DNA of 30,784 nucleotides from an uncultured Chromatiaceae bacterium (GCA_946482615.1 CAMLSF010000027.1:1-30784); one strand, 5' to 3'. Shown: positions 5,766-13,953, counted from the first letter of the stretch. Translations and numbers: made by a program. Notes: generated by a model not told the origin, from the letters alone.

Positions 5766-7679
5766 ATGATCCAACTGCAAAACGTCGAACTGAGACGCGG
5801 CATCAACTGCTTACTGCAACAGGCCGATCTTACCGTATTTCCGGGGCAAAAGGTCGGAATAATTGGCGCCAACGGCTGCGGCAAATCCAGTCTTTTTGCT
5901 TTACTGCAACAAAAGCTGCAACCTGACGCTGGCTCTGTCTCCATTCCATCCAGCTGGACTATCTCCACCGTAGCGCAGGAAACTCCGGCACTGGAGATAT
6001 CCGCCATGGACTATGTGCTGCAGGGCGACGAAAAACTCTATCCTTTATTACAGCAATTAAAAATTACCGATGGCAGTGTCGATTTAGCCGCTGTGCATCA
6101 CCAGATTGATGCCTTAGATGGCTACAGAGCCGAAGCCAAAGCCGGTGTTTTACTGGATGGCCTGGGTTTTAGCGGCGCAGCGCAGCAACAAAGTGTGAAG
6201 TCGTTTTCCGGTGGCTGGCGTATGCGTTTAAACCTGGCCAAAGCCTTAATGCAGCCCGCAGAACTATTGCTGCTGGACGAGCCGACTAACCACCTGGATT
6301 TAGATGCGGTGCTGTGGCTGGAAAAATACCTGGCATCCTTTACCGGTACTTTGCTACTGATCAGCCACGACCGCGATTTTCTTGATGCAGTAATAGACAA
6401 TACGGCGCATATCGACAATCAGACTTTGACCTTATACAAAGGCAATTACAGCCAGTTTGAACGTCAGCGTGCGGAACATTTGGCGCAGCACCAGTCAATG
6501 TTTGAAAAACAACAACGTCAGGTTGCGCATCTGCAAAAATATATTGACCGCTTCCGCGCTCAGGCCACTAAAGCCAAGCAGGCACAAAGCCGGATCAAAG
6601 CATTGGAGCGTATGACCTTGCTGGCACCTGCTCATGCTGACTCCCCTTTTCAGTTCGAGTTTTTAGACCCACGCTCTTTACCTAACCCGCTTTTGAAGAT
6701 GGAAAATGTCAAAGCAGGTTATGGTGATACCAGTATTTTGCAGCAAATTAACTTTCAGTTGCTGCCGGGCAGCCGTATAGGCTTGTTAGGCCGTAATGGC
6801 GCTGGTAAATCGACACTGATCAAACTCTTATCCGGCTCTTTAACACCCCAGGCCGGTGAAATCTGGTATGCCAATGGTGTCAGTATTGGTTATTTTGCGC
6901 AGCACCAGTTAGAAACCTTAAGGCCGCAGGATTCGCCACTGCAACATTTAGTGCGTTTAGCCCCTGAGGCTACAGAACAGCAACTGCGTGATTATATTGG
7001 TGGTTTTGGTTTCCACGGCGATAAAGCCTTATCCCCCTGCGCTCCATTCTCCGGCGGTGAAAAAGCCCGTCTGGTGTTGGCCTTACTGGTGTATCAGCGC
7101 CCTAACCTGCTGCTGCTGGATGAACCTACCAACCACTTAGACCTGGATATGCGTGAAGCCATCGTCATGGCCTTACAAAGCTTCGAAGGCGCCATAGTCG
7201 TAGTGTCGCACGACCGGCATTTACTCAGCAGCACCACGGATGAGTTTTATCTGGTGGCCCATGGCAAAGTAGCGCCTTTTGCCGGTGATTTATCGGATTA
7301 TTATCAGTGGTTACAGCAGGACCAACGCGCCACCAATACGGCCGCAGCGTCCGACGACACAACCACGGCTAACAGCGCGCAAAATCGCAAAGATCAAAAA
7401 CGGCTAGAGGCAGAGCTGCGAGCTCTGCAACGACCACTCAAGCAAAAAATTGAAAAACTGGAGCAGCAGCAGGAAAAACTGCGCCAGCAACAGCAACAGA
7501 TTGAAACGGCGCTGGCAGATACAACTATCTACGAAGCCAGCCGTAAAGCGGAGCTGACCAAAACACTGGCCGAGCAACAAAAAGTTTTGAAGGAATTGTC
7601 TGAGGTGGAAGAACAGTGGTTCGAAGCTCAGGAAGCATGGGAGCAACAAAGTGCAGAGTTCTGGCAAAAAAATTCTTAA
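5766..7679 (+). CDS. yheS: ABC-F family ATPase YheS
   Basis: This 637-residue protein has two ABC domains and no membrane segments, so it is a soluble ribosome-associated ABC-F protein rather than a transporter. Domain 1 has Walker A GANGCGKS (about 35-42), signature FSGGWRMRL and Walker B LLLLDEPTNHLDLD. Domain 2 has GRNGAGKST, FSGGEKARL and LLLLDEPTNHLDLD. Between them lies the charged P-site-tRNA-interaction-motif linker (about 230-280). A C-terminal Q/E-rich coiled coil (about 540-637) follows. Relatives enter the ribosomal E site to relieve stalls. The ribosome site is weak (AGG 10 nt before ATG). Its 3' end overlaps the next gene by 29 nt. Confidence 0.95.
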   Translation: MIQLQNVELRRGINCLLQQADLTVFPGQKVGIIGANGCGKSSLFALLQQKLQPDAGSVSIPSSWTISTVAQETPALEISAMDYVLQGDEKLYPLLQQLKITDGSVDLAAVHHQIDALDGYRAEAKAGVLLDGLGFSGAAQQQSVKSFSGGWRMRLNLAKALMQPAELLLLDEPTNHLDLDAVLWLEKYLASFTGTLLLISHDRDFLDAVIDNTAHIDNQTLTLYKGNYSQFERQRAEHLAQHQSMFEKQQRQVAHLQKYIDRFRAQATKAKQAQSRIKALERMTLLAPAHADSPFQFEFLDPRSLPNPLLKMENVKAGYGDTSILQQINFQLLPGSRIGLLGRNGAGKSTLIKLLSGSLTPQAGEIWYANGVSIGYFAQHQLETLRPQDSPLQHLVRLAPEATEQQLRDYIGGFGFHGDKALSPCAPFSGGEKARLVLALLVYQRPNLLLLDEPTNHLDLDMREAIVMALQSFEGAIVVVSHDRHLLSSTTDEFYLVAHGKVAPFAGDLSDYYQWLQQDQRATNTAAASDDTTTANSAQNRKDQKRLEAELRALQRPLKQKIEKLEQQQEKLRQQQQQIETALADTTIYEASRKAELTKTLAEQQKVLKELSEVEEQWFEAQEAWEQQSAEFWQKNS

Positions 7680-8160
7680 TTCTGAACAGTTCTGGCACTA
7701 CAGCCTGAACCTGTATCCGGCTGTGAAAGACTTGTGTCTGCAATGGCAGGACAACTTTGGCATTAATATCAACCTGTTACTGTTTTTACTCTATCTGGAC
7801 AAACAGCAGCAAAGTGTCAGTGAAACCCAACTGCAGCAACTGGAAGATTTGCTGCAGCATTTCAGTACCGAAGTGACACAGTCTATCCGTGCTTTGCGTC
7901 GCACCTTGCCATCGCCCTGGCTGGAATCAGATATGCAGCAGCCACTTCGTCAGCAGTTGCTGAGTACAGAACTCGCTGCTGAAAAGCTGGAACAACAATT
8001 ACTGGTGCAGCAGTTTAATCAGCTCAGTCAGCAGGACGATCTGTTACCCCATAGCCAGTTGTTGGATCACTATTTAGTGCTGATTAACGCTCCGGTTGAA
8101 CAACTGGATGCTGAAATTCTTGATCTGTATCAACAAAGCCAGCAGTTAACAGACAGCTAA
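7651..8160 (+). CDS. TIGR02444-type conserved protein
   Basis: The 169-residue product begins at a GTG inside the end of yheS, with GGGAG (7638-7642) 8 nt upstream, and overlaps yheS by 29 nt, so it is probably translationally coupled. The segment FWHYSLNLYPAVKDLCLQWQ followed by DNFGININLLLFLLYLD fits the TIGR02444/DUF2390 family (tryptophan-tyrosine start, then an aliphatic helix). The remainder is Q/L-rich and helical. The function is unknown; linkage with yheS is a recurring context, as far as I recall. No signal peptide or membrane span is evident. A shorter ATG start would remove the conserved part, so the GTG is favoured. Confidence 0.75.
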   Translation: MQSSGKKILNSEQFWHYSLNLYPAVKDLCLQWQDNFGININLLLFLLYLDKQQQSVSETQLQQLEDLLQHFSTEVTQSIRALRRTLPSPWLESDMQQPLRQQLLSTELAAEKLEQQLLVQQFNQLSQQDDLLPHSQLLDHYLVLINAPVEQLDAEILDLYQQSQQLTDS

Positions 8161-8169
8161 AATCCAACT

Positions 8170-8211
8170 TTGATCTATATCAGGCTTTGCTTGCGCTGAT
8201 GCTTCTACACT
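8170..8211 (+). promoter_or_regulatory. FNR-type box and class II promoter for the microprotein
   Basis: TTGAT-CTAT-ATCAG (8170-8183) differs from the FNR consensus TTGAT-N4-ATCAA in one base. A -10-like TACACT lies at 8206-8211, predicting a start near 8218. The box centre (8176.5) is then at -41.5, the standard position for FNR activation. There is no good independent -35, as expected for an activator-dependent promoter. Confidence 0.65.
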
Positions 8212-8242
8212 GCAGGCATCAGTCAATAGTGAGGATCTGATC

Positions 8243-8371
8243 ATGAATATATGGCAAGAGTTTCTAAAAGACCCGGTGATTTTTATCTCTTTTACTGGTT
8301 TGGCTCTGGTGATTGGCTTATGCCTGTTTTACGCTGGCTACTTCCTGTACAAAACGTCCCATGCTGAATAA
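8243..8371 (+). CDS. 42-residue single-span membrane microprotein
   Basis: The ATG at 8243 has GAGG 8 nt upstream, and the frame runs 42 codons to TAA at 8369-8371. The protein has a short amphipathic start (MNIWQEFLKDP), one hydrophobic helix of about 23 residues (VIFISFTG to FYAGYFLY) and a short KTSHAE tail, so it should sit in the inner membrane. It resembles small DUF3149-type proteins in size and layout, but I cannot assign it firmly. It is preceded by an FNR-type promoter and followed by a hairpin terminator, so it looks like a stand-alone transcript. By analogy with other tiny oxygen-regulated membrane proteins it might be an accessory subunit of a respiratory complex (inference). Confidence 0.75.
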   Translation: MNIWQEFLKDPVIFISFTGLALVIGLCLFYAGYFLYKTSHAE

Positions 8372-8380
8372 TGCAGTAAC

Positions 8381-8409
8381 AAAGCGCAGCCCGTCCCGCT
8401 GCGCCTTTA
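8381..8409. terminator. Hairpin terminator between the microprotein gene and the GMC oxidoreductase gene
   Basis: GCGCAGC (8384-8390) and GCTGCGC (8398-8404) form a perfect GC-rich 7-bp stem with a 7-nt loop, flanked by AAA and CTTT. The T tracts are short on both strands, so termination may be partial. It lies between convergent genes. Confidence 0.6.
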
Positions 8410-8413
8410 ACCA

Positions 8414-9988
8414 CTAGGTTAAACTCTGCACCAAGGCTTCAGTATTGCGCAAAGTTAAGGCATAAATGGTCAGCTGCGGATTGGCTCCCAGACTGGAAGG
8501 CAATACAGAACCATCAAACACCGACAAGTTCTCCAACTGGTGATGACGCCCCTGCAGATTGACGACCCCTTTGGCTGGATCGGCACTCAGATTACAGCCC
8601 CCCATGACATGAGCAGACGCTAAAGTGGCTCGATATTTTTGCATAGGTAAGGTTTTAATAGCCTCGCGGGCTTGCCCCAAACCTGAGTAAAGCTGAGCGT
8701 CCTGATGAATAGGCAGTACAGCCTTAGCCCCGGCAGCAAACTGTAACTCCGCCATCGCCAGATAAGCCTTTTGCACGGCCTGCCACAGATAATCAGACAA
8801 AGGGTAATCTACTACTGGTTCGCCATGATCAGACAGCAACACTGTGCCGCCCTGACTGTCCGGATGAAAACCATCCCGCAGCAGGGCTATAGTCACCTGC
8901 AGCTGATTAAAGTCCTGCATCAGCGCCGCATGAGACTGCGCCAGCCCAGTCAGTTTAGTGGCCATTAATACAGGATGTAATGGCGGCACTTCCAGCTTAA
9001 ATCCCATCTGTCCATCTGTGGGCCAGACAAACTGGTCGGAATAAATCGACTGAGGCGCACCGCTATGCCCTGCAATAGGTTCTGCAAACAAAGCGCCGGA
9101 AATCACACTGGGATGCAGGTAGGTATGTTTCCCTAAACGCCCGGACGGATTTGGCACTTTAGAGCGCAGCAATAAAGCGGGCGAGCCAATGGCGCCAGCG
9201 GACACTATGTAATGCCTGGCGTTAAAGCGAAGTTTTATTCTGGAATCAGGCTGAAAATACTGGTCGACTGGCACACCAACTAAAGATTGCACCTGCCCGC
9301 TTTGCCATATCAGCTCCCGGGCCGATACCTTGCTAATCAGCATAGCACCAGCCTGCATAGCCGATGGAATAGTACTGACCAGCATCGACTGTTTGGCATT
9401 GATGGGGCACCCCATGCCGCAATAGCCCAGATTAGCGCAAGCACTGACATTGCGGTTAATCACAGTGTATTGCCAGCCTAAGGTTTCACAGCCCAACCGC
9501 AATTTATCGTTATTGGCATTAGGTGGCACCGGCCAGGGATGGATATTCAACCGCTGTTCGGCTTGTTGAAAATAGGGGGCTAAGTTATCTGAGGTTAAAT
9601 CTGAAGCAAATTCAGCACGCCAAAAATCCAGTGTTTTTTCCGGCGTACGAATAGAGGTGGTCCAATTGACTGTAGTAGACCCCCCTACAGTACGGCCCTG
9701 CAATATACCTATACTTTGATCCAGAGTTTTACGGCCTGCACCGTCCTGATACAGCTGTGGATAAGCCCAACGTTCCTGCTGTTTAAAATCTTTGGCCTCA
9801 TACAAAGCGCCCATTTCCAGCAAAATCACTTTAAATCCGGCACGACTCAGCTGTTCAGCAGCCATAGCGCCACCGGCCCCTGAACCAACTATCACCACAT
9901 CAGCTTCAAACTGCTGGTCAGCGGTTAAAGTGGACGCATCCAGATAAGACCAGCCCGTAGCAACACCTTCAGCAATCAGATTTTTCAT
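8414..9988 (-). CDS. GMC-family FAD-dependent oxidoreductase
   Basis: The 524-residue product has an N-terminal FAD Rossmann motif (VVIVGSGAGGAMAAE, about 31-45) and the GMC motif GRTVGGSTTVNW (98-109). It has a cysteine cluster C184/C190/C194 before GMGCPINAKQS, and a C-terminal HVMGGCNL plus DGSVLPSSLGANPQLTIYAL, which holds the FAD-contacting and active-site region. This subset includes long-chain alcohol oxidases and cholesterol-oxidase-like or sugar dehydrogenases; the substrate cannot be read from sequence. It has no signal peptide of its own. Its ATG overlaps the stop of the upstream Tat-signal gene (ATGA), so the two are co-translated and the enzyme could be exported with that partner, as in gluconate dehydrogenase (inference). 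Confidence 0.88.
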   Translation of the reverse strand: MKNLIAEGVATGWSYLDASTLTADQQFEADVVIVGSGAGGAMAAEQLSRAGFKVILLEMGALYEAKDFKQQERWAYPQLYQDGAGRKTLDQSIGILQGRTVGGSTTVNWTTSIRTPEKTLDFWRAEFASDLTSDNLAPYFQQAEQRLNIHPWPVPPNANNDKLRLGCETLGWQYTVINRNVSACANLGYCGMGCPINAKQSMLVSTIPSAMQAGAMLISKVSARELIWQSGQVQSLVGVPVDQYFQPDSRIKLRFNARHYIVSAGAIGSPALLLRSKVPNPSGRLGKHTYLHPSVISGALFAEPIAGHSGAPQSIYSDQFVWPTDGQMGFKLEVPPLHPVLMATKLTGLAQSHAALMQDFNQLQVTIALLRDGFHPDSQGGTVLLSDHGEPVVDYPLSDYLWQAVQKAYLAMAELQFAAGAKAVLPIHQDAQLYSGLGQAREAIKTLPMQKYRATLASAHVMGGCNLSADPAKGVVNLQGRHHQLENLSVFDGSVLPSSLGANPQLTIYALTLRNTEALVQSLT

Positions 9989-10482
9989 GGATTAAACTCC
10001 GGCGCTGTGTAACCTAAAGCCTGCCAATGTTGGGGTTGGCCATAAAAGGCGCCGTAGATCAGTTCACGCAACCCGCTAAAAGCTTGCTGCAATAATGAGA
10101 AGTAACTGTCGCGCCAGCTTAATAATAAATTCAGGCGCTCTGACAGCGGCAAATCCGCCAGTTGCAGCCACTGACCTGTTAACGCCAGCCGGGCTAAATC
10201 CTGCTGCAACAGCTGAAACAATTGTTGCAACTGCTGTTGCTGACTAAGTGGTAAATAGGCCAAAAATTGCAGCACTTGATCGCGAGTCTGAGTTAAGGAT
10301 AACTGTTGAGCCTGCGCATCAGCGGGTAAAGCCCCCATCAATACAGCAGGCAATAACGCATCCAGTACCAGAACAGCCGCATTGTCACTGCCTTGCAGAC
10401 TTTGATACTGGTATACTGCGTAGCCTGTGCTGGCGGCTAAAGTCAGCGCAAGAGAACGGAAAATAAACTGGCGTCTGTTCAT
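9985..10482 (-). CDS. Tat-signal small subunit, gluconate 2-dehydrogenase subunit 3-like
   Basis: The 165-residue product starts MNRRQFIFRSLALTLAAS, a twin-arginine signal with a hydrophobic stretch, so it should be exported folded or anchored. The rest is helical and rich in Q and L (QLFQLLQQDLARLALTG), ending in YGAFYGQPQHWQALGY, which resembles the C-terminus of small subunits of membrane dehydrogenases where the FAD subunit has no signal peptide. The frame is open further upstream, but the ATG at 10482 is chosen because it starts the Tat motif; its ribosome site is weak. It precedes and overlaps the GMC gene by 4 nt. The family call is by context and is tentative. Confidence 0.7.
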   Translation of the reverse strand: MNRRQFIFRSLALTLAASTGYAVYQYQSLQGSDNAAVLVLDALLPAVLMGALPADAQAQQLSLTQTRDQVLQFLAYLPLSQQQQLQQLFQLLQQDLARLALTGQWLQLADLPLSERLNLLLSWRDSYFSLLQQAFSGLRELIYGAFYGQPQHWQALGYTAPEFNP

Positions 10483-10539
10483 TGTTATTGTGGTCCGGCC
10501 AGAGAAAGTGACTTTGATTGTTAAGTAGGACTGTTGATT

Positions 10540-11547
10540 TTGCAAGCCCCTGAAATTGTAAAACTTCCCCCGGCTTTTAAGCCAGCCTGGTGGCTGCGTA
10601 ACTGCCATCTGCAAACCATAGTGGCTAAGTATCTGGCGCCACGCCGTGCTTTGGTGACAGAAACAGAAATGCTGGCCTTGCCGGACGGTGATCATATCCA
10701 GCTGAACTGGACAGAAAAACCGGAGCTGGCTGCAGATAAGCCGATTGTCGTGGTGTTGCATGGTCTGGAAGGCAATATCCATAGCCATTATGCTGCTGGT
10801 ATGTTGCATGCTTTGCAGCAACAGGGTTTTATTGCAGTGTTGATGCATTTTCGCGGCTGTAATGGTGTCGCCAACCGTTTACCCAGGGCCTACCATTCGG
10901 GCGATACCGCTGATCTGGCTTTTTTGGTAGCGCAAATTCAGCTGCGTTATCCGGGCCGTGAACTGGCGGCTGTGGGCTTTTCCTTAGGTGGTAATGTGCT
11001 GGTGAAGTACTGTGGTGAGCAAGGGGAGCAATGTGTATTAAAAGCTGCTGTGGCTGTCTCAGCGCCTCTGGCTTTAGCTCCAAGCGCACAACGGATTAAT
11101 CAGGGCAGCAGTAAAGTGTATCAGCAGTACCTTTTAGGCCGGCTCAAGGCCAGTATGATGCGTAAGCTGGACAGACATAAAGACTTCCCATTACCTGTCA
11201 GCAAGGCACAAATTCTGGCATTAAAAACCATTCGCGACTTTGACGATTTACTGACAGCGCCCTTGCATGGCTTTCAGAATGCTGAAGACTATTACCAAAA
11301 ATCCAGCGGCAAAGCGTTTTTAAAGCAAGTGCGTGTACCATTGTTATTGGTGCATGCCAAAGACGACCCGTTTTTATCCCCTGCTGTTTTACCTAAAGCA
11401 GATGAAATGCCGCCTTATGTCCAGTTGTTGTTATCCCGCCATGGGGGTCATGTCGGTTTTGTCACAGGTAATACGCCTTTTAAAGCCCAATATTATCTGG
11501 AACAACAGCTACCGCCTTATCTGGCGCAATTTTTAGGAAAACACTGA
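10540..11547 (+). CDS. yheT: YheT-family alpha/beta hydrolase
   Basis: The roughly 335-residue protein matches YheT through NCHLQT near the start, VVLHGLEG (oxyanion region), MHFRGCNG, YHSGDT, the nucleophile elbow GFSLGGN, HAKDDPF (acid) and HGGHVGF (catalytic histidine). It is a cytoplasmic serine hydrolase of the esterase type; the substrate is unknown. No ATG is available. Two in-frame TTG codons compete, at 10534 and 10540; AGGA at 10527-10530 lies 9 nt before 10540 but only 3 nt before 10534, so I chose 10540. It overlaps yheU by 1 nt. In E. coli yheS, yheT and yheU are also consecutive. Confidence 0.92.
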   Translation: MQAPEIVKLPPAFKPAWWLRNCHLQTIVAKYLAPRRALVTETEMLALPDGDHIQLNWTEKPELAADKPIVVVLHGLEGNIHSHYAAGMLHALQQQGFIAVLMHFRGCNGVANRLPRAYHSGDTADLAFLVAQIQLRYPGRELAAVGFSLGGNVLVKYCGEQGEQCVLKAAVAVSAPLALAPSAQRINQGSSKVYQQYLLGRLKASMMRKLDRHKDFPLPVSKAQILALKTIRDFDDLLTAPLHGFQNAEDYYQKSSGKAFLKQVRVPLLLVHAKDDPFLSPAVLPKADEMPPYVQLLLSRHGGHVGFVTGNTPFKAQYYLEQQLPPYLAQFLGKH

Positions 11548-11804
11548 TGTTAGTTATTCCACAGGATCAATTATCCGCTGACACACTGGACGCTCTGATC
11601 GAAGCTTTTGTATTACGCGAAGGCACTGAGTATGGCGAGCAGGACATTAGCCTGAGCGATAAAGTAGCTCAGGTGAAAAGCCAGTTGCAGGCCGATCAAC
11701 TGGTGATCCTCTATTCCGAGTTACATGAAAGTGTGGATATCATCACTAAACAGCAATGGCGGCAACTCGTGAAACAAGGCGGGATTGAAGCCGATCCGTA
11801 CTGA
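11547..11804 (+). CDS. yheU: YheU family protein (UPF0270)
   Basis: The 85-residue protein closely follows E. coli YheU: LSADTLDALIEAFVLREGT(D/E)YGE near the start, then KVAQVKSQL and YSELHESVDI. The function is unknown. The start ATG shares its A with the yheT TGA (TGATG), so translation is coupled. It ends 5 nt from the stop of the convergent cysQ, with no terminator hairpin visible between them. Confidence 0.92.
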   Translation: MLVIPQDQLSADTLDALIEAFVLREGTEYGEQDISLSDKVAQVKSQLQADQLVILYSELHESVDIITKQQWRQLVKQGGIEADPY

Positions 11805-11809
11805 CTAGT

Positions 11810-12637
11810 TTAGCCCAGGCTTCTGGTGGCGCTGTGGGCCCGGATCAATTCGGTCCAGGGGACTTCAGAGCGGCCTATCACCATAAAATCAGGGTTCGAC
11901 AAGGTTTCGCGCTGGTTATAACTTAAAGGTGCAAACTGACTATCAAGAATTTTTCCACCCGCTTCTTCAACTATCACATGCACAGCAGCCGTATCCCACT
12001 CGCCGGTCGGGCCTAACCTCAGGTAGCAGTCAGCACCACCTTCAGCCACTAAGCAGCTTTTTAATGAACAACTGCCCAAAGCAATAAATTCAGAACACGA
12101 GGGTGTATTTAACAACTGATGAATATGTTCTATCGGCTGGCGCCGGCTGACGGCAATTTTGAGTACATCACCGGATTGATGCTGATTCACCTGGATACGA
12201 TTGATCAAATGCTGTTGTTGCTTAAAAGCCCCATGCCCCCGGGTGGCATAGTACCAGATTTGTTCTTTCGGCCAGTAAATGACCCCCAGCACAGGCCAGC
12301 CATGTTCCACCAGCGCTATGCTGACGGCAAAATCTCCGCTACGGGCAATAAATTCCTGAGTGCCATCCATAGGATCAATAAGCCAGTAGCGCGGCCAGTC
12401 CTGGCGCTGACGCAGCGGCAGTAAATGCATTTCTTCAGAGACAATAGGAATATCAGGAGCCAGCTCAGTTAAAGCATGCAAAATTAGCGCATTAGCGGCT
12501 AAATCCGCACTGGTGACCGGGCTTTCGTCTGCTTTGTGTTTGGCTTCAAAGTCGCCACTCTGATAAATAGACCATAAGGTATCACCAGCTGCACGGGCTG
12601 CGTCTTTGACAGGTTCTAATAACCTACTTAAAAACAT
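11810..12637 (-). CDS. cysQ: 3'(2'),5'-bisphosphate nucleotidase CysQ
   Basis: The 275-residue product of the inositol-monophosphatase fold has the metal-site motifs PIVSEE (Glu pair, near 68), LIDPMDGTQEF (near 86-96) and GEWDTAAVHVIVEEAGG (near 212). These identify the CysQ branch, which hydrolyses 3'-phosphoadenosine 5'-phosphate to AMP and so recycles the by-product of sulfate assimilation. Expected in the cytoplasm or at the inner face of the membrane. Its start lies inside the 3' end of nudE (14-nt overlap), so the two form an operon; nudE-cysQ linkage is common in this order. No truncation was seen. Confidence 0.93.
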   Translation of the reverse strand: MFLSRLLEPVKDAARAAGDTLWSIYQSGDFEAKHKADESPVTSADLAANALILHALTELAPDIPIVSEEMHLLPLRQRQDWPRYWLIDPMDGTQEFIARSGDFAVSIALVEHGWPVLGVIYWPKEQIWYYATRGHGAFKQQQHLINRIQVNQHQSGDVLKIAVSRRQPIEHIHQLLNTPSCSEFIALGSCSLKSCLVAEGGADCYLRLGPTGEWDTAAVHVIVEEAGGKILDSQFAPLSYNQRETLSNPDFMVIGRSEVPWTELIRAHSATRSLG

Positions 12638-13202
12638 CCTGATGTTTGTCCAGATAATCTCGGGCTAAAAACAAGGCTGCGATACTGCGGGCCTCTGTGA
12701 AATCGCTTTGCTCTAACAGCTCAAACTGCTGTTGCCACGGCCATGTCACCAGCTCCAAAGGTTCAGGTTCATCACCAGGCAGGCTGGAGGCTGTTAAATC
12801 CAAAGCTAATACAATATGCATTGTAGCACTAAAGTATCCCGGAGCTAAGGCTACGGTTTTTAACGGAATTAAGCGAGCCGCCTTAAAACCTATTTCTTCC
12901 TGCAATTCGCGGTTTGCGGCTTCAACTACTGTTTCACCCGGATCTATTAAGCCCTTTGGAAAACCCAACTGATAATCGTGAGTGCCGGCACAGTATTCAC
13001 GTATTAAATAAAAACTGCCGGGTTCAGGGCAGGCCACCACCATCACAGCACCACGGCCTCCGCCTTTCATCCGCTCATAAGTCCGTTTTTCACCGTTGCT
13101 GAACTGCAGATCCAGCTGTTCAATTTTAAACAGCCGACTTTCAGCAACCAATTTTTGCTCTAAAATTTGCGGTTTTTCTTTGCCGCCGTCGCGCTGCGCC
13201 AT
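12624..13202 (-). CDS. nudE: ADP compounds hydrolase, Nudix family
   Basis: The 192-residue product carries a Nudix box GLIDPGETVVEAANRELQEE followed by IGF, and upstream the NudE-like QLGFPKG. NudE splits ADP-ribose, Ap3A and NADH-type compounds into nucleoside monophosphates. The frame opens at an ATG at 13229, but that start has no spaced ribosome site. The ATG at 13202 (MAQRDGG) has GAGG 7 nt upstream and gives the usual family length, so I prefer it. It diverges from yrfG over about 60 bp and is followed by overlapping cysQ. Confidence 0.93.
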   Translation of the reverse strand: MAQRDGGKEKPQILEQKLVAESRLFKIEQLDLQFSNGEKRTYERMKGGGRGAVMVVACPEPGSFYLIREYCAGTHDYQLGFPKGLIDPGETVVEAANRELQEEIGFKAARLIPLKTVALAPGYFSATMHIVLALDLTASSLPGDEPEPLELVTWPWQQQFELLEQSDFTEARSIAALFLARDYLDKHQDVFK

Positions 13203-13263
13203 AAAACTGCCTCTGCTACAATGGGCCATCGCCTTACTATAAATGGATTAGCTGGAAAAACCT

Positions 13264-13953
13264 ATGCTGGACTGGAGACAAATTGATACCGTTTTGCTGG
13301 ATATGGACGGTACTTTGCTGGATTTACACTTCGACAACTACTTCTGGCTGGAACATTTACCCAAACGCTGGGCTGAGTTGAGTGGCATCAGTGTAACCGA
13401 AGCAAAGCAACAGCTGGAGGCTGAATACCATGAGCTGAACGGCAAAATTGAGTGGTACTGTCTGGATTACTGGAGCAAAAGGCTGTCTTTGCCTATTACG
13501 GAACTAAAGCGGGAAGTGATGGATAAAATCCAGATGCGCCCTGATACCCCAGCCTTTTTAACGGCATTAAAAAACTCCGGCCGCAAAGTCATACTGGTAA
13601 CCAACGCCCATCCGGATTCATTATCGTTAAAAATCGAGCGCACTACCCTTGCCAGCTATATTGATACCCTGGTGTCGACCCATGAATTTGGCGTCACTAA
13701 AGAACAACAGGAATTATGGCAACAGCTGCAACAACGTTTTGGCTTTGATCCGAAGCGCACTTTGTTTGTTGATGACAGCTTGCCTATCCTTCAGTCCGCT
13801 CAACGTTTTGGTATAGGGCATTTGTTAGCTGTAGCCAATCCGGACAGCCAAAAACCCAGCAGAGCTATCACTGAGTTTCCGGCTATAGAAGATTATTCGG
13901 TATTGCTGGCGGGCATCAAAGGTACAGCTAACGGCTCTGTAATTTCAGAGTAA
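13264..13953 (+). CDS. yrfG: GMP/IMP nucleotidase (HAD family)
   Basis: The 229-residue HAD-type protein has motif I DMDGTLLDL (nucleophile D13 and D15), motif II around VTNAHP, and motif IV FVDDSLPIL. The region DNYFWLEHLPKRWAEL after motif I is characteristic of YrfG, a purine 5'-nucleotidase acting on GMP and IMP. The ATG at 13264 follows a weak GGA. The 3' end overlaps the convergent gspN coding sequence by 26 nt, which leaves no room for a terminator between them. Confidence 0.92.
   Translation: MLDWRQIDTVLLDMDGTLLDLHFDNYFWLEHLPKRWAELSGISVTEAKQQLEAEYHELNGKIEWYCLDYWSKRLSLPITELKREVMDKIQMRPDTPAFLTALKNSGRKVILVTNAHPDSLSLKIERTTLASYIDTLVSTHEFGVTKEQQELWQQLQQRFGFDPKRTLFVDDSLPILQSAQRFGIGHLLAVANPDSQKPSRAITEFPAIEDYSVLLAGIKGTANGSVISE

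Noticed and set aside
10483..10848. Upstream extension of the Tat-signal protein frame by 122 codons
   Set aside because: It would bury the twin-arginine signal inside the protein and overlaps the yheT coding sequence on the other strand.
13203..13229. Longer nudE start at 13229
   Set aside because: It has no properly spaced ribosome site, while the ATG at 13202 has GAGG at 7 nt and gives the usual length.
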